From: Pseudorhodoferax sp. Leaf267 | Lineage (GTDB): Bacteria; Pseudomonadota; Gammaproteobacteria; Burkholderiales; Burkholderiaceae_C | Length of the DNA: 64,000 bases | Assembly (NCBI RefSeq): GCF_001422405.1 | Contig: NZ_LMMV01000026.1 | Span: 128,166-192,165 of the forward strand | Direction of reading: 5' to 3' | Shown here: positions 44,687 to 52,676 of the stretch, piece by piece | Numbering within the stretch: the first letter of the stretch is position 1 | Layout: each line of letters starts with the position of its first letter | Translations under genes and position numbers: made by a program | Notes under the pieces: model-generated | The model's database searches: none | Told to the model about the DNA's origin: nothing | What the model saw: only the letters and a program-made list of their open reading frames with translations

Positions 44687-44705
44687 GCTGCGCTCGGCCT
44701 GGGGA

Positions 44706-44882
44706 GCCCTCACCCCCGCCCTCTCCCAGGGGGAGAGGGAGTGAAGAGCGCCGCGCGGGCTGCCTGACTCCCTCGCCCCTCTGGGGAGAGGGTTGGGGTG
44801 AGGGGCGACGGCCTATGCAAGTGCCGCGCTTCATCCACCGCCGCTCGCCCTCACCCCAACCCTCTCCCGGGGGGAGAGGGGG
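44706..44882. repeat. palindromic REP-like repeats, three units
   Basis: Three copies of the eCIS-spacer palindrome (about 44706-44741, 44770-44806 in opposite orientation, 44849-44882) follow the giant inverted repeat and fill the space to the DUF4255 gene. Together with that element they make the 0.9 kb gap in the eCIS operon. Confidence 0.8.
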
Positions 44883-44905
44883 TAAGACAGGGCTGGCCCA
44901 CGCAC

Positions 44906-46246
44906 TCATGTGAACTCCACCGTCCGGTCCAGGAACCCCGGCAGTTCCGGCGGCTCGAAATCCATGTCGATGATGGGGCTGTCGACCCCGTCGATGCGCA
45001 GCCGCGCGAGGTGCACGCCGACCTGCGCATCGGGCACCACGAAGTCCAGCGAGGTCGGCGTGGCGCCCGCCACCTCGGGTGCGTACTCGCTGGCGCCCAG
45101 CACCAGCACGGCCCGCTGCCCCACGCGCAGGGCCGGCGTGAAGACGATGGTGAGCGCGGCCGAGCCATCGCCCGCGCGCCCCACCTGCTGCGGCAGGTTG
45201 GTGATCTGCGGCGCCAGCGTGAGCATGAGCGGGTTGGTCAGATGCACCTGGTCCACGCCCTGCGCATCGGGCCGCGTCACGCGGACCACCACGCGGTACA
45301 CGCCGGCCGGCAAGGCGGCCTGCTGGCCTGCCAGCGAGACGGCGGCCACGGTGGCGGCCGGGCGGTCGGGCAGCTGCTCGGCCAGCACGGGCAGCGTCAC
45401 GTCGATCTCCAGGCGGTCCTGCACCAGCCGCACGCTGCGCGCCGTGCCGTCCAGCAGGCGGCCCTGCAGCACGACCTCGTCGCCGATGGCCGCGACGGGC
45501 TGGCGCAGCGGCAACACGGCGGCCGTGAGCAGCGGCACGGCGGGCACCAGGCCTGGCTGCACGGCGATGCCGGCTTCGCGGCCCGTGACCGGGTCGACGC
45601 GGCCGCGCGTGAGCACCGGCAGCGGCGTGCGCGCGGGGCGCCGGGCCTGGATCAGCACGACCGACGCGCTGTAGGCCACGCTGGGCCGCAGGTGGCTCTG
45701 CGTGGCGGTCCACAGCTTGGACATTTCCTCGGTGTTCAGGTGCTGCGGCGTGAGCTTGATCAGCTCCACCTGGTCGGCCAGGCCCGACTCGGCCAGCGCG
45801 CGCAGGGCCGGCGGCAGGTTGGGCGCGACCACGGGCGAGGGGTTCAGCGCCGTGCGGATGGCCTCGCGCGTGAGCACTGGCATCTCGTGCAGCAGCTGCA
45901 TGGCATAGCCCAGCAGGATCTCGGCATGCAGCTCGCCGCCGCTGTAGGCCGACAGCAGGTAGTGCAGGTCCAGCGCCAGCGGCGGGTTGGTGAGCCGCGC
46001 GCGGCCGGCGCCGTCGCGGGACGGCAGGGCCTCGTTGCGCCAGCCCAGGTTGGGCGTCACGCCGTACAGGAACAGGTTGATCTGCGAGGCCTCGGGGCCG
46101 TCGGTCGGCACCACGCGGTCGGGCGCCAGCAGGCTCACGGTCACGCTGGAGCCCAGCACGCCGCTGATGTTGTGGTTGACCAGCCCGTCGTTGAGCAGGT
46201 CGCGCAGCACGGCCGTGACACCGGCGATGGCCAGGGCCGTGCTCAT
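44906..46246 (-). CDS. DUF4255 protein, tail terminator (Afp16/Pvc16 type)
   Basis: A 446-residue protein. The N-terminal DUF4255 domain (AIAGVTAVLRDLLNDGL, ASQINLFLYGVTPNLGWRNE, then LDLHYLLSAYSGGELHAEIL and LLGYAMQLLHEMPVLTREAI) caps the tube and sheath. The C-terminal ~200 residues are Ig-like beta domains (IGDEVVLQGRLLDG, LPAGVYRVVVRVTRPDAQGV), a known extension of the family. Its start overlaps the stop of the Pro/Ala-rich gene by 4 bases. In Afp the terminator sets the end of the tail. Confidence 0.92.
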   Translation of the reverse strand: MSTALAIAGVTAVLRDLLNDGLVNHNISGVLGSSVTVSLLAPDRVVPTDGPEASQINLFLYGVTPNLGWRNEALPSRDGAGRARLTNPPLALDLHYLLSAYSGGELHAEILLGYAMQLLHEMPVLTREAIRTALNPSPVVAPNLPPALRALAESGLADQVELIKLTPQHLNTEEMSKLWTATQSHLRPSVAYSASVVLIQARRPARTPLPVLTRGRVDPVTGREAGIAVQPGLVPAVPLLTAAVLPLRQPVAAIGDEVVLQGRLLDGTARSVRLVQDRLEIDVTLPVLAEQLPDRPAATVAAVSLAGQQAALPAGVYRVVVRVTRPDAQGVDQVHLTNPLMLTLAPQITNLPQQVGRAGDGSAALTIVFTPALRVGQRAVLVLGASEYAPEVAGATPTSLDFVVPDAQVGVHLARLRIDGVDSPIIDMDFEPPELPGFLDRTVEFT

Positions 46247-46992
46247 CGTGGGTCTCCACGCCTGGCGAGGTAGGCGTCCAGCGACACGGGCTGCGTGCGC
46301 TCGCGTGGGCGCGGCTTGGGCGCGGGCGCCTCGTGCAGGGCCGTCACGTCGATGCGGCCGATGTGGATGTGGACCTCGGTGTCCAGCGGCGCCGTGGGCA
46401 TCGCTGCGCCGGGGCCGCGCGGCGCAGGCGCTGGCAGCGGGGCGGCCGGTGCGCCGGGCGGGCGCGGCGCCGCGTCGGCCATGCGGGGGAGCAGCGGCGC
46501 GGGGTCTTCGCGCGCGGGCGGCCTGCGCCCGGGTGGCGCCGCTCCGGCGTGCGGAGCGCTGGCGCCGGTCGTGGGCGCTGCGGGCGCAGCCGGCGTGCCG
46601 GGCGTGGCCCGCGCCTGCACGCCCGTCGCGTGCAGCGCATGGGGCCGCTGCAAGGCCGGTGCCGCGAGCGTGTCGGGGGCCTGGGGCGGACGCGTCGTGT
46701 CGGGTGCCGGGCGCGTGGGCGATGCGCCGGGTGGGGCATCGGGCAGCACGGTGTGCGCTATGGCCGCGCCGGGGGGCGCGGTGGTCCATGGCGCCACGCC
46801 CGTGCCGGCGTCGGCCTGCGTGTGGGGCGCCGCGTGCCGGGCGGTGGCGCCGGGCCACACCGCGGGCGCGGGCTCGTGCATGGCATCGCCTTCGAATGCA
46901 GGCGCCGCGCCGAACGGCAGCCGCGCATCGGTGCGCACGGTCCACGCGGTGCCCGTGGCGCGCGCGGCCAGCCGGTGCAGCAGGCCGGTCAT
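46243..46992 (-). CDS. Pro/Ala-rich eCIS-associated protein
   Basis: A 249-residue protein, low-complexity and Pro/Ala/Thr-rich through most of its length and so probably disordered. The structured part is the C-terminal ~45 residues (VHIHIGRIDVTALHE, then RERTQPVSLDAYLARRGDPR). This C-terminal motif (VHIGRI and SLDAYLARR) is one I associate with eCIS clusters. ATG overlaps the zinc-ribbon gene stop; its own end overlaps the DUF4255 start. It may link two particle components or act in assembly; function unknown. Confidence 0.65.
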   Translation of the reverse strand: MTGLLHRLAARATGTAWTVRTDARLPFGAAPAFEGDAMHEPAPAVWPGATARHAAPHTQADAGTGVAPWTTAPPGAAIAHTVLPDAPPGASPTRPAPDTTRPPQAPDTLAAPALQRPHALHATGVQARATPGTPAAPAAPTTGASAPHAGAAPPGRRPPAREDPAPLLPRMADAAPRPPGAPAAPLPAPAPRGPGAAMPTAPLDTEVHIHIGRIDVTALHEAPAPKPRPRERTQPVSLDAYLARRGDPR

Positions 46993-47699
46993 CGCGCCTC
47001 CACCAGCGCCAGATAGCTGGCACGCCGCGCCGGGCTCAGCGCGAGGATCTGCGCCTCGCTCCAGCCGTAGGCGCTGGCCAGGCGGTGCACCTCGGCCAGC
47101 AGCACGCGGGCCTGCGCATCGATCTCGTCCCACAGCAGCGCACCCGCGTCCAGCTGGGCCTGGCCGGCATGGCCGCAGGCCACGCACTGCAGCGCCAGCA
47201 CCAGGTCGGCCTGCGGGTCCAGCGCGTCCAGCGCGTCTTCGATGGTGGCCAGCGCGGCGTCGTCGACCTGTGCCAGGTCACCGGCCAGGGTGCAGCGCGC
47301 CAGCAGCGCGCGCATGGCGCGCTCGGCATCGGCTTCGGTGGCGACACCGGCCAGGTCGCGCAGGCTGGGCGCGCGCACGCGCAGGCCGGCGGCCTCGGTG
47401 GTGCGCGGCGCGTCGTCCTCGTCGGCCGTGGCCGGCAGCAGCACGCGCGCATCCAGCGTGAAGGCAAGGCGCTGGCCGCATTGCGTGCAGTCGGCATGGC
47501 CGTCGATGCGCGGGCCGAAGGTGGCGGCGCGCAGGCGCAGCAGGCTGGCGTTGACCTGGCCCAGCGGCCGGTCTGCGATGCCGGCCGCGGGCCAGTCGGG
47601 CCGGGCCGCGGCGGCCAGCAAGGCGCTGCGGTCCAGTGCGTGGCGGCTGGCGCCGCGCTCCCACAGCGAGAGCAGTTCGGGGCCGGCCAGCGCTTGCAT
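46989..47699 (-). CDS. zinc-ribbon eCIS protein, probable baseplate/assembly factor
   Basis: A 236-residue protein directly after the tube gene. Two Cys pairs (CTQC in HADCTQCGQRLAF and CVAC in LQCVACGHAGQAQL) could coordinate one zinc ion. The N-terminus (LLSLWERGASRHALDRSALL) and C-terminus (YGWSEAQILALSPARRASYL) are helical. Proteins of this type sit next to tube genes in many phage-tail-like clusters and are thought to help baseplate assembly; the exact family is not certain. Overlaps the next gene by 4 bases. Confidence 0.72.
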   Translation of the reverse strand: MQALAGPELLSLWERGASRHALDRSALLAAAARPDWPAAGIADRPLGQVNASLLRLRAATFGPRIDGHADCTQCGQRLAFTLDARVLLPATADEDDAPRTTEAAGLRVRAPSLRDLAGVATEADAERAMRALLARCTLAGDLAQVDDAALATIEDALDALDPQADLVLALQCVACGHAGQAQLDAGALLWDEIDAQARVLLAEVHRLASAYGWSEAQILALSPARRASYLALVEAR

Positions 47700-47712
47700 C
47701 GCGTGGCGGCCT

Positions 47713-48237
47713 TCAGGCCGGCTCGTTGAAGGTCGGCTCGGCCGGCTCGACCACGTCGTAGTCGCGTTCCCAGCCCTCGTTCTCCAGCTTCAGCGTCTGG
47801 ATCGCGATGGCGTTGGCGTTCGCGTCCAGGTCCGGCAGCGCCTGGTACTCGGACACCCAGCAGCGGAACACCTTGTAGGCGATGGCGAGCTGGCCGGCCT
47901 CGTTGTAGACCTCGATGATCAGGTCCTTGCGGAAGTCCTTGAGCGACACCTCCGCGCCCAGGCCCGAGCCGAAGTTCCACAGCTTGTTGGCCCACTTCTC
48001 GAATTCCTGGTCGTGCGTGACGCCGCGCTCCAGCGTGATGGCCTCGTACTTGGTGCGCCCGGGCGACTTGCGCGTGGTCGACGGGTCGCCGCCCTCGCGG
48101 TGCTCCACGGGCTCGGTGCTGCGCTTCAAGGCGCCGACCTTGGAGATGCCGGCCACGTAGCGGCCGTCCCACTTCACGCGGAATTTGAAGTTCTTGTAGG
48201 GGTCGAAGCGGGTGGCGTTGACGCTGAATTGGGCCAT
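47713..48237 (-). CDS. inner tube protein (T4 gp19-like, Afp1/Pvc1 type)
   Basis: A 174-residue tail-tube protein of the gp19 family that stacks as hexamers to form the inner tube. Features: RFDPYKNFKFRVKWDGRYVA with GISKVGALKRSTEPVEHREG, then KYEAITLERGVTHDQEFEKW and LDANANAIAIQTLKLENEGW. Only one tube gene is present, where Afp and PVC have two. Gap of 175 bases to the sheath gene contains a hairpin repeat. Confidence 0.93.
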   Translation of the reverse strand: MAQFSVNATRFDPYKNFKFRVKWDGRYVAGISKVGALKRSTEPVEHREGGDPSTTRKSPGRTKYEAITLERGVTHDQEFEKWANKLWNFGSGLGAEVSLKDFRKDLIIEVYNEAGQLAIAYKVFRCWVSEYQALPDLDANANAIAIQTLKLENEGWERDYDVVEPAEPTFNEPA

Positions 48238-48249
48238 TTTTAGTCCTCG

Positions 48250-48390
48250 GTCAGTTGTACCCGGCGCTGCGCCCATCGACGGCGCGGCCCCACGTGGCGA
48301 GCGCAGCGAAGCCCGTTCGGGGGCACCCGCGGAACCGGCTCTGCCGGGCCGCTGGGTGCGCCCCCTTGAGGGGGGATTCGGCTACACGAA
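48250..48390. repeat. sheath-tube spacer with hairpin repeat
   Basis: The 174-base gap between the sheath and tube genes carries no gene. It holds a GCGCCCCCTTGAGGGGGGA palindrome (about 48358-48377) and a GGCTCTGCCGGGCC segment that can also fold. Such hairpins may reduce readthrough or protect mRNA ends so tube and sheath are made in different amounts; this is inference. Confidence 0.5.
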
Positions 48391-48411
48391 GTGAGCAAGA
48401 AACGGGGGTGG

Positions 48412-50010
48412 TCATACTGGAATCTGGCCAGCCATCTGCTGGACCTTGATCACGACGAACTCCGCGGGCTTGAGCGGCGCGAAGCCCACGATCACATTCA
48501 GCACCCCCAGGTTGATGTCGGCCTGCGTCGTCGTCTGGCTGTCGCACTTCACGAAGTACGCATCGCGCGCCGACGCGCCCTGGAACGCGCCCTGGCGGAA
48601 CAGGCCCTGCATGAAGGCGCCGACGTTGAGCCGCACCTGCGCCCACAGCGGCTCGTCGTTGGGCTCGAACACGGCCCATTGCGTGCCGCGGTACAGGCTC
48701 TCCTCCAGGAACAGCGCGAGCCGGCGCACGGGCAGGTACTTGTATTCGTCGGCACTCGCGTCGGCGCCGCGCAGGGTGCGCGCGCCCCAGACCACGCGGC
48801 CGTTCACGCCCATGGAGCGCAGGCAGTTGATGCCCAGCGGGTTGAGCTGGCCGTTCTGCAGGTCGTTCAGGTTGATCTGCAGGTCCTGCACGCCGTTCAG
48901 CGACGCGTCCAGCCCGGCCGGGGCCTTCCACACGCCGCGCGCGACGTCGGTGCGCGCGATGATGCCGGCCACCACGCCGCTGGGCATGAAGGTGTCGACG
49001 CGGCTGTCGCGCAGCGGGTCGATCATGCGCAGCGCCGGGAAGTACAGCGCCGCGTTGCGCGCGGCCGGCCCGCTCAGGTTCAGGTCCAGCCGGCCGTTGC
49101 GCGCGTTGTCCAGCGCGTCGGCGATGGGGCTGGCCCAGGCCGGATCGGGGTCCACGATCAGCATCGCGCGGCGCTCCACGCACATGGCCAGCGCGGCCTG
49201 CCAGACGTCGGCGGGCACCACCGTGTAAGTGGACGGCAGCGTCGTCACGTCGCGCACCAGCGGCGGGATCACGAGCAGGTTGAACAGGTCGGCACCGGCC
49301 AGCGCATGCATGCCGGTGCGGGCCGCGGCATTGCCCAGCAGGTCGGTGTTGGCCAGGGCCGCGCCGTCGCTGCCGCCCGCGCCGGCCACCCAGTTCACCG
49401 TGCCGTCGGCGTCCACGGTGGAGGTCGGCCGCGCGGCGGGCACGTCGTCCAGCGCGCGCGCCAGGGACGACTCGCGCTCCAGCACCAGCGGCAGGTAGCG
49501 CGGGTCGGTTGCGACGGTGGAGACCGAGCTCAGCGTCTCGAACACGAACTCGTCGCGCCCGGCGCGCGGCTGGTAGCGCAGGCGCAGGTTGTAGCGCGTG
49601 TCGTCGGTATTGCCCGCGCCCAGCGCCAGGTCGGTGTCGTGGTCGACCGCGGCCGACAGGCGCCCGCCCCAGGCGCCCACGCTGGCGGCCGTGAGCACCA
49701 GGTCGTCCGCGCCGGGCAGCGTGACGGTGGCCGCCGCCGCGTCGCCGGCCGCCACGCGCACGACCAGCGCCAGCGCGCCGCCGTTGAGGTAGAAGTCGCG
49801 CACTGCGTAGCTCATGGGGCTGGCCAGCGCCAGGCCGCCGAACCGGCGTTCGTAATCGGCATAGCTGGTGAGCATCACGGCCTCGTGGGTCGGGCCGGCG
49901 GTGGCCGAGCCGACGAAGGCCGTGATCGAGGTGGCCACGCCGGTCAGCGTGCGCACGCCGCTGGGCACTTCTTCCACATAGACGCCTGGGTAACTCAGGG
50001 CACTGGGCAT
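48412..50010 (-). CDS. tail sheath protein (Afp2-4/Pvc2-4 type)
   Basis: A 532-residue contractile sheath subunit. The N-terminus YPGVYVEEVPSGVRTLTGVA and TSITAFVGSA are canonical; the C-terminus has NEPLWAQVRLNVGAFMQGLF-like order (PNDEPLWAQVRLNVGAFMQG) and QTTTQADINLGVLNVIVGFA, the handshake arms of the family. A single sheath gene is present. It is the first structural gene of the operon after the small protein at 50038. Confidence 0.95.
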   Translation of the reverse strand: MPSALSYPGVYVEEVPSGVRTLTGVATSITAFVGSATAGPTHEAVMLTSYADYERRFGGLALASPMSYAVRDFYLNGGALALVVRVAAGDAAAATVTLPGADDLVLTAASVGAWGGRLSAAVDHDTDLALGAGNTDDTRYNLRLRYQPRAGRDEFVFETLSSVSTVATDPRYLPLVLERESSLARALDDVPAARPTSTVDADGTVNWVAGAGGSDGAALANTDLLGNAAARTGMHALAGADLFNLLVIPPLVRDVTTLPSTYTVVPADVWQAALAMCVERRAMLIVDPDPAWASPIADALDNARNGRLDLNLSGPAARNAALYFPALRMIDPLRDSRVDTFMPSGVVAGIIARTDVARGVWKAPAGLDASLNGVQDLQINLNDLQNGQLNPLGINCLRSMGVNGRVVWGARTLRGADASADEYKYLPVRRLALFLEESLYRGTQWAVFEPNDEPLWAQVRLNVGAFMQGLFRQGAFQGASARDAYFVKCDSQTTTQADINLGVLNVIVGFAPLKPAEFVVIKVQQMAGQIPV

Positions 50011-50037
50011 AGAGCCTCCTTGTCAAGGGCAAACACG

Positions 50038-50307
50038 TCACGCAGCGCCACGCGGGTCGCTGCGCTGCAGGGGCCTTGCGGCGCGGTAAACGGTCTGGCC
50101 GTCCAGTCCCGACGAAAACTCCATCTCCCCGCTCGCCACGAGTTGCGCGACGGCCGCGCCGGCCACGTCGGGCCTGCAGTGCAGCCACCAGGTGCCGATA
50201 CCGGCCACGGTGTCGCAGGCGTCCGGGTGGGCCAGCAGATAGCGGCGCAGCGCCGCTGCCGTTTGCGTCACCGCATCCATGTTGTCGACCACGGCACCTG
50301 CGACCAC
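50038..50307 (-). CDS. small winged-helix-like protein, first gene of eCIS operon
   Basis: An 89-residue protein (GTG start at 50307) or 80 residues from an ATG at 50280. The helical N-terminus (AALRRYLLAHPDACDTVAGI) with a following hairpin (GTWWLHCRPDVAGAAVAQLV, then GEMEFSSGLDGQTVYR) looks like a winged helix. It starts 27-44 bases after the -24/-12 promoter, so it is the first cistron of the eCIS transcript. It may be a small DNA-binding regulator or a particle assembly factor; no named family recognised. Confidence 0.65.
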   Translation of the reverse strand: MVAGAVVDNMDAVTQTAAALRRYLLAHPDACDTVAGIGTWWLHCRPDVAGAAVAQLVASGEMEFSSGLDGQTVYRAARPLQRSDPRGAA

Positions 50308-50334
50308 CTTGTGAAGTCACGAGCGGTGGGGCCT

Positions 50335-50351
50335 GTGCGAGAAGCGTGCCA
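50335..50351 (-). promoter_or_regulatory. putative sigma-54 (-24/-12) promoter of the eCIS operon
   Basis: On the minus strand the sequence is TGGCACG, 4 bases (CTTC), TCGCA. This matches the sigma-54 consensus TGGCACG-N4-TTGCA except for one base (C for T at -13), with the invariant GG-N10-GC spacing. It lies directly before the first operon gene, and a sigma-54 activator gene is immediately upstream. Best-supported promoter in the window. Confidence 0.65.
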
Positions 50352-50411
50352 CCGTCGGTGACATTGCAAGCGCTTGATTTGATTGATGTTTGTTGCGGAT
50401 GGCGGTGCACG

Positions 50412-50536
50412 GCCGTGTGCTGGGCGACACGGTGCGGCTGCGGGGCACAGGTGTGCCAGAGGCCCGCAAGCGCCGTGTGCCAGGGCTGACGTAGGGGTGT
50501 GTCACCGCCGACACGGCTGTGTGCCGCATGACACAC
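50412..50536. promoter_or_regulatory. cluster of repeated, palindromic sites (putative enhancer)
   Basis: About 60-185 bases upstream of the -24/-12 site lie four related motifs: GCCGTGTGCTGGGCGACAC (50412-50430), the palindrome GGCACAGGTGTGCC (50444-50457), GCCGTGTGCCAGGGCTGAC (50472-50490) and a nested palindrome about 50516 (arms GTGTGTCA at 50497-50504 and TGACACAC at 50529-50536, inner arms ACAC and GTGT at 50511-50522). The position fits upstream activator sites for a sigma-54 activator. The gap 50308-50623 holds nothing else. Confidence 0.55.
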
Positions 50537-50623
50537 CGCTGCGCGCGCATTGCGCGAATGCTTCCACCAAAAGGGGGATGCCGGACGGGCCGACGGAGAT
50601 GTGCGGAAGGGGCGAAGGGCGCG

Positions 50624-51697
50624 CTACACGCCGCCGAGCGCGCGTGCGTTCACGCCGTACTTTTTGGCGAGCCGGCTCAGCGAGGCGCGCTGCAGGCCGG
50701 ACAGGCGCGCGGCCTCGCTGATGTTGCCGCTGCTGCGCAGCAGCACGTCCTGCACGAACTGGCGCTCGGCCTGGTCGGCCGCGGCGCGCTTTGCCGCACG
50801 CAGCGACAGCAGCATGGGCACCATGGCGGCTGCCTGCACGCTGGCGTGGGCCAGCTCGGGCGCGCTGCGGTGCAGCTCGGCCACGCCGATCTGGTCGCCC
50901 TGGCACACCACATGGGCCTTGAGCAGCACGTGTTCGAGCTGTCGCACGTTGCCCGGCCAGTCGATGGCGCGCAGCACGGCGAAGCCGGGCTCGGTCATGC
51001 GGCGCGGCACGCCGTCGGTCTCGCGCGCGGCCTTGGCCAAGAGGTGCGGCACCAGCAGCGGCAGGTCGTCCAGCCGCTCGCGCAGCGGCGGCAGGTGCAC
51101 GCGGAACGCGTCGAGCCGGTACAGCAGGTCGTCGCGGAACTCGCGTGCGGCCGCCTTGCCGCGCAGGTCCACGTTGGACGCGGCGAGCACGCGCACGTCG
51201 GCGTGCAGCAGCTGGTTGCCACCCAGCGCGCGGTAGCTCGAGTCCTGCAGGAAGCGCAGCAGCGCGCCCTGGCCGCGCGGCGACAGGGCCTCGACCTCGT
51301 CCAGGAACAGCGTGCCGCCCTCGGCCAGCCGCACCAGGCCCTGGCGCGCCTGGCTGGCATCGGTGAAGGCCCCGCGCGTGTGGCCGAACAGCTCGCTCTC
51401 GACCAGCTGGTCGGGCAGCGTCGCGCAGTTGACCGGGATGAACGGGCGGTGCCGGCGCGGGCTCTGGTAGTGCACGGCGCGCGCCACCAGTTCCTTGCCC
51501 GTGCCGGTCTCGCCGACGATCAGCAGCGGGGCGGGCCAGGTGGCATAGAGCCGCACCAGGTCCATGGCCTCGCGAAAGCGCGCGCACTGGCCGACCAGGT
51601 GGGTGGACAGCGCCGACGCGGCTTCGTCGCGCGTGGCGGCACTGCACGGCGGCGTGGCAACCGTGCCTGTCCAGGCAGCGCTGTGCTCTGTGTCCAT
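50624..51697 (-). CDS. sigma-54-dependent activator (PspF-like, no sensor domain)
   Basis: A 357-residue bacterial enhancer-binding protein. After only ~35 N-terminal residues comes the AAA+ domain: Walker A VGETGTGKELVAR (62-69), the L1-loop GAFTDA (109-114), Walker B GGTLFLDEVEALSPRG and the sensor/arginine region YRLDAFRVHLPPLRERLDD. The C-terminus is a Fis-type helix-turn-helix (LLRSSGNISEAARLSGLQRA). It lacks a receiver or GAF domain, as does PspF, so activity is probably controlled by another protein. L1 is GAFTDA instead of the usual GAFTGA. It sits directly upstream of the eCIS promoter. Confidence 0.88.
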   Translation of the reverse strand: MDTEHSAAWTGTVATPPCSAATRDEAASALSTHLVGQCARFREAMDLVRLYATWPAPLLIVGETGTGKELVARAVHYQSPRRHRPFIPVNCATLPDQLVESELFGHTRGAFTDASQARQGLVRLAEGGTLFLDEVEALSPRGQGALLRFLQDSSYRALGGNQLLHADVRVLAASNVDLRGKAAAREFRDDLLYRLDAFRVHLPPLRERLDDLPLLVPHLLAKAARETDGVPRRMTEPGFAVLRAIDWPGNVRQLEHVLLKAHVVCQGDQIGVAELHRSAPELAHASVQAAAMVPMLLSLRAAKRAAADQAERQFVQDVLLRSSGNISEAARLSGLQRASLSRLAKKYGVNARALGGV

Positions 51698-51924
51698 GGT
51701 GGTGAACCCCTTGTGCGCCCGCCCGCCTGTCTCCGCTACCGGGTAGGCAAGGTCACTCTATGCCATGCACCTGGCGCTTGTGTTGCGATCTTGTTTTGTG
51801 ACGCGGGACGCATTTCGAAACAGCGATGCGGCGCCGCCGACGATGCGCTCCACGCCCTGCGCAATCGGCTGAACGCACGGGTTGCGGCCCTCAAGAAGGA
51901 CGCGCGCGCCCGGCACAAGCAGCC

Positions 51925-52167
51925 GTGCGCTACGCCGCCCTGCTGACGGCCGAAGCGCTGGCCGAGCTGCAGCGCAACCCGTTCACCTGCCGCATCGCCG
52001 CAGGGGATCCGCTGGAGCGGGAACTGGTCATCCCCTCCGGCGCCACGGGCCATGTGGCGCTCTTTCACATCGAGAGCGACGGTCTGGTGGTCGTCTCGGC
52101 CATTCGGCACCAACGCGACGACGACTGCCACGGGCCACTGAGCGCCCGGCGGCAGGGCTTCGCGTGA
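51925..52167 (+). pseudogene. decayed RelE/ParE-family toxin
   Basis: The 80-codon frame from a GTG ends with a good ParE-like C-terminus: QRNPFTCRIAAGDPLERELV, then SGATGHVALFHIESDGLVVV and SAIRHQRDDDCH. The expected N-terminal ~30-35 residues of a ParE protein are missing, and the sequence upstream in any frame is unlike one. No antitoxin gene is evident beside it. I read it as a remnant; a very short active form cannot be excluded. The upstream gap to the activator gene start (51698-51924) has no gene I can support. Confidence 0.6.
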
Positions 52168-52201
52168 TGGGCCGTCGACGGGCCGCTGTCCGGCTTGGCC
52201 C

Positions 52202-52669
52202 TCAGGCGGCCCGCCCGATCAAGGCCACGGCGAACACCAGCGTGCCCAGCGCCAGGTTCAGCGCCACCAGCTGGCGGATGGTGCCCAGCGGCGCCGCAGC
52301 GGCCGGCCATTGCTGCGCGGCCACGGCGCGGCGCATGGCCGGGAAGGCACGGCCGCGCACCAGGCCGTAGACCCCGGTCATGACGAGCGCCAGCGTGAGC
52401 ATCGCGTGCACGCGCCAGTGCGCGCCCTTGAAGCCGCCCGAGCCCATCAGCATCACCAGGCCGCTGACCCACAGCACGGCGAGCGCAACGTCCACCGCGC
52501 GCAGGAAGCGCGCCAGCGTGGCGGCCATGAAGGGCAGCCGCTGCGGCGGCTCCAGCGTGGCCACGGCGGCGGGCCGCACGGCGAAGTGCATGGTCGCCAT
52601 GCCACCGACCCAGAAGGCGGCCGAGGCGACGTGCAGGAACAGGAGGGTCGTGTAGAGCGTGGGGTTCAT
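52202..52669 (-). CDS. CopD-like membrane protein
   Basis: A 155-residue integral membrane protein with four hydrophobic helices. The N-terminal segment (LLFLHVASAAFWVGGMATMH) and the following helix (DVALAVLWVSGLVMLM) fit the CopD copper-resistance domain family and its small relatives; the conserved His and Met of TM1 are present. Its stop lies 34 bases from the ParE remnant, on the other strand. It starts 7 bases after the stop of the unrecognised 540-residue gene upstream, so the two are probably cotranscribed. Copper function is unproven. Confidence 0.72.
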   Translation of the reverse strand: MNPTLYTTLLFLHVASAAFWVGGMATMHFAVRPAAVATLEPPQRLPFMAATLARFLRAVDVALAVLWVSGLVMLMGSGGFKGAHWRVHAMLTLALVMTGVYGLVRGRAFPAMRRAVAAQQWPAAAAPLGTIRQLVALNLALGTLVFAVALIGRAA

Positions 52670-52676
52670 CGGGCCA

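Noticed and set aside
50465-50490. A second possible sigma-54 site (CTGGCACAC...CTTGC on the minus strand)
   Set aside because: The GG-to-GC spacing is 12 instead of 10 bases, so it cannot be a functional -24/-12 element; it is part of the repeated enhancer motifs.
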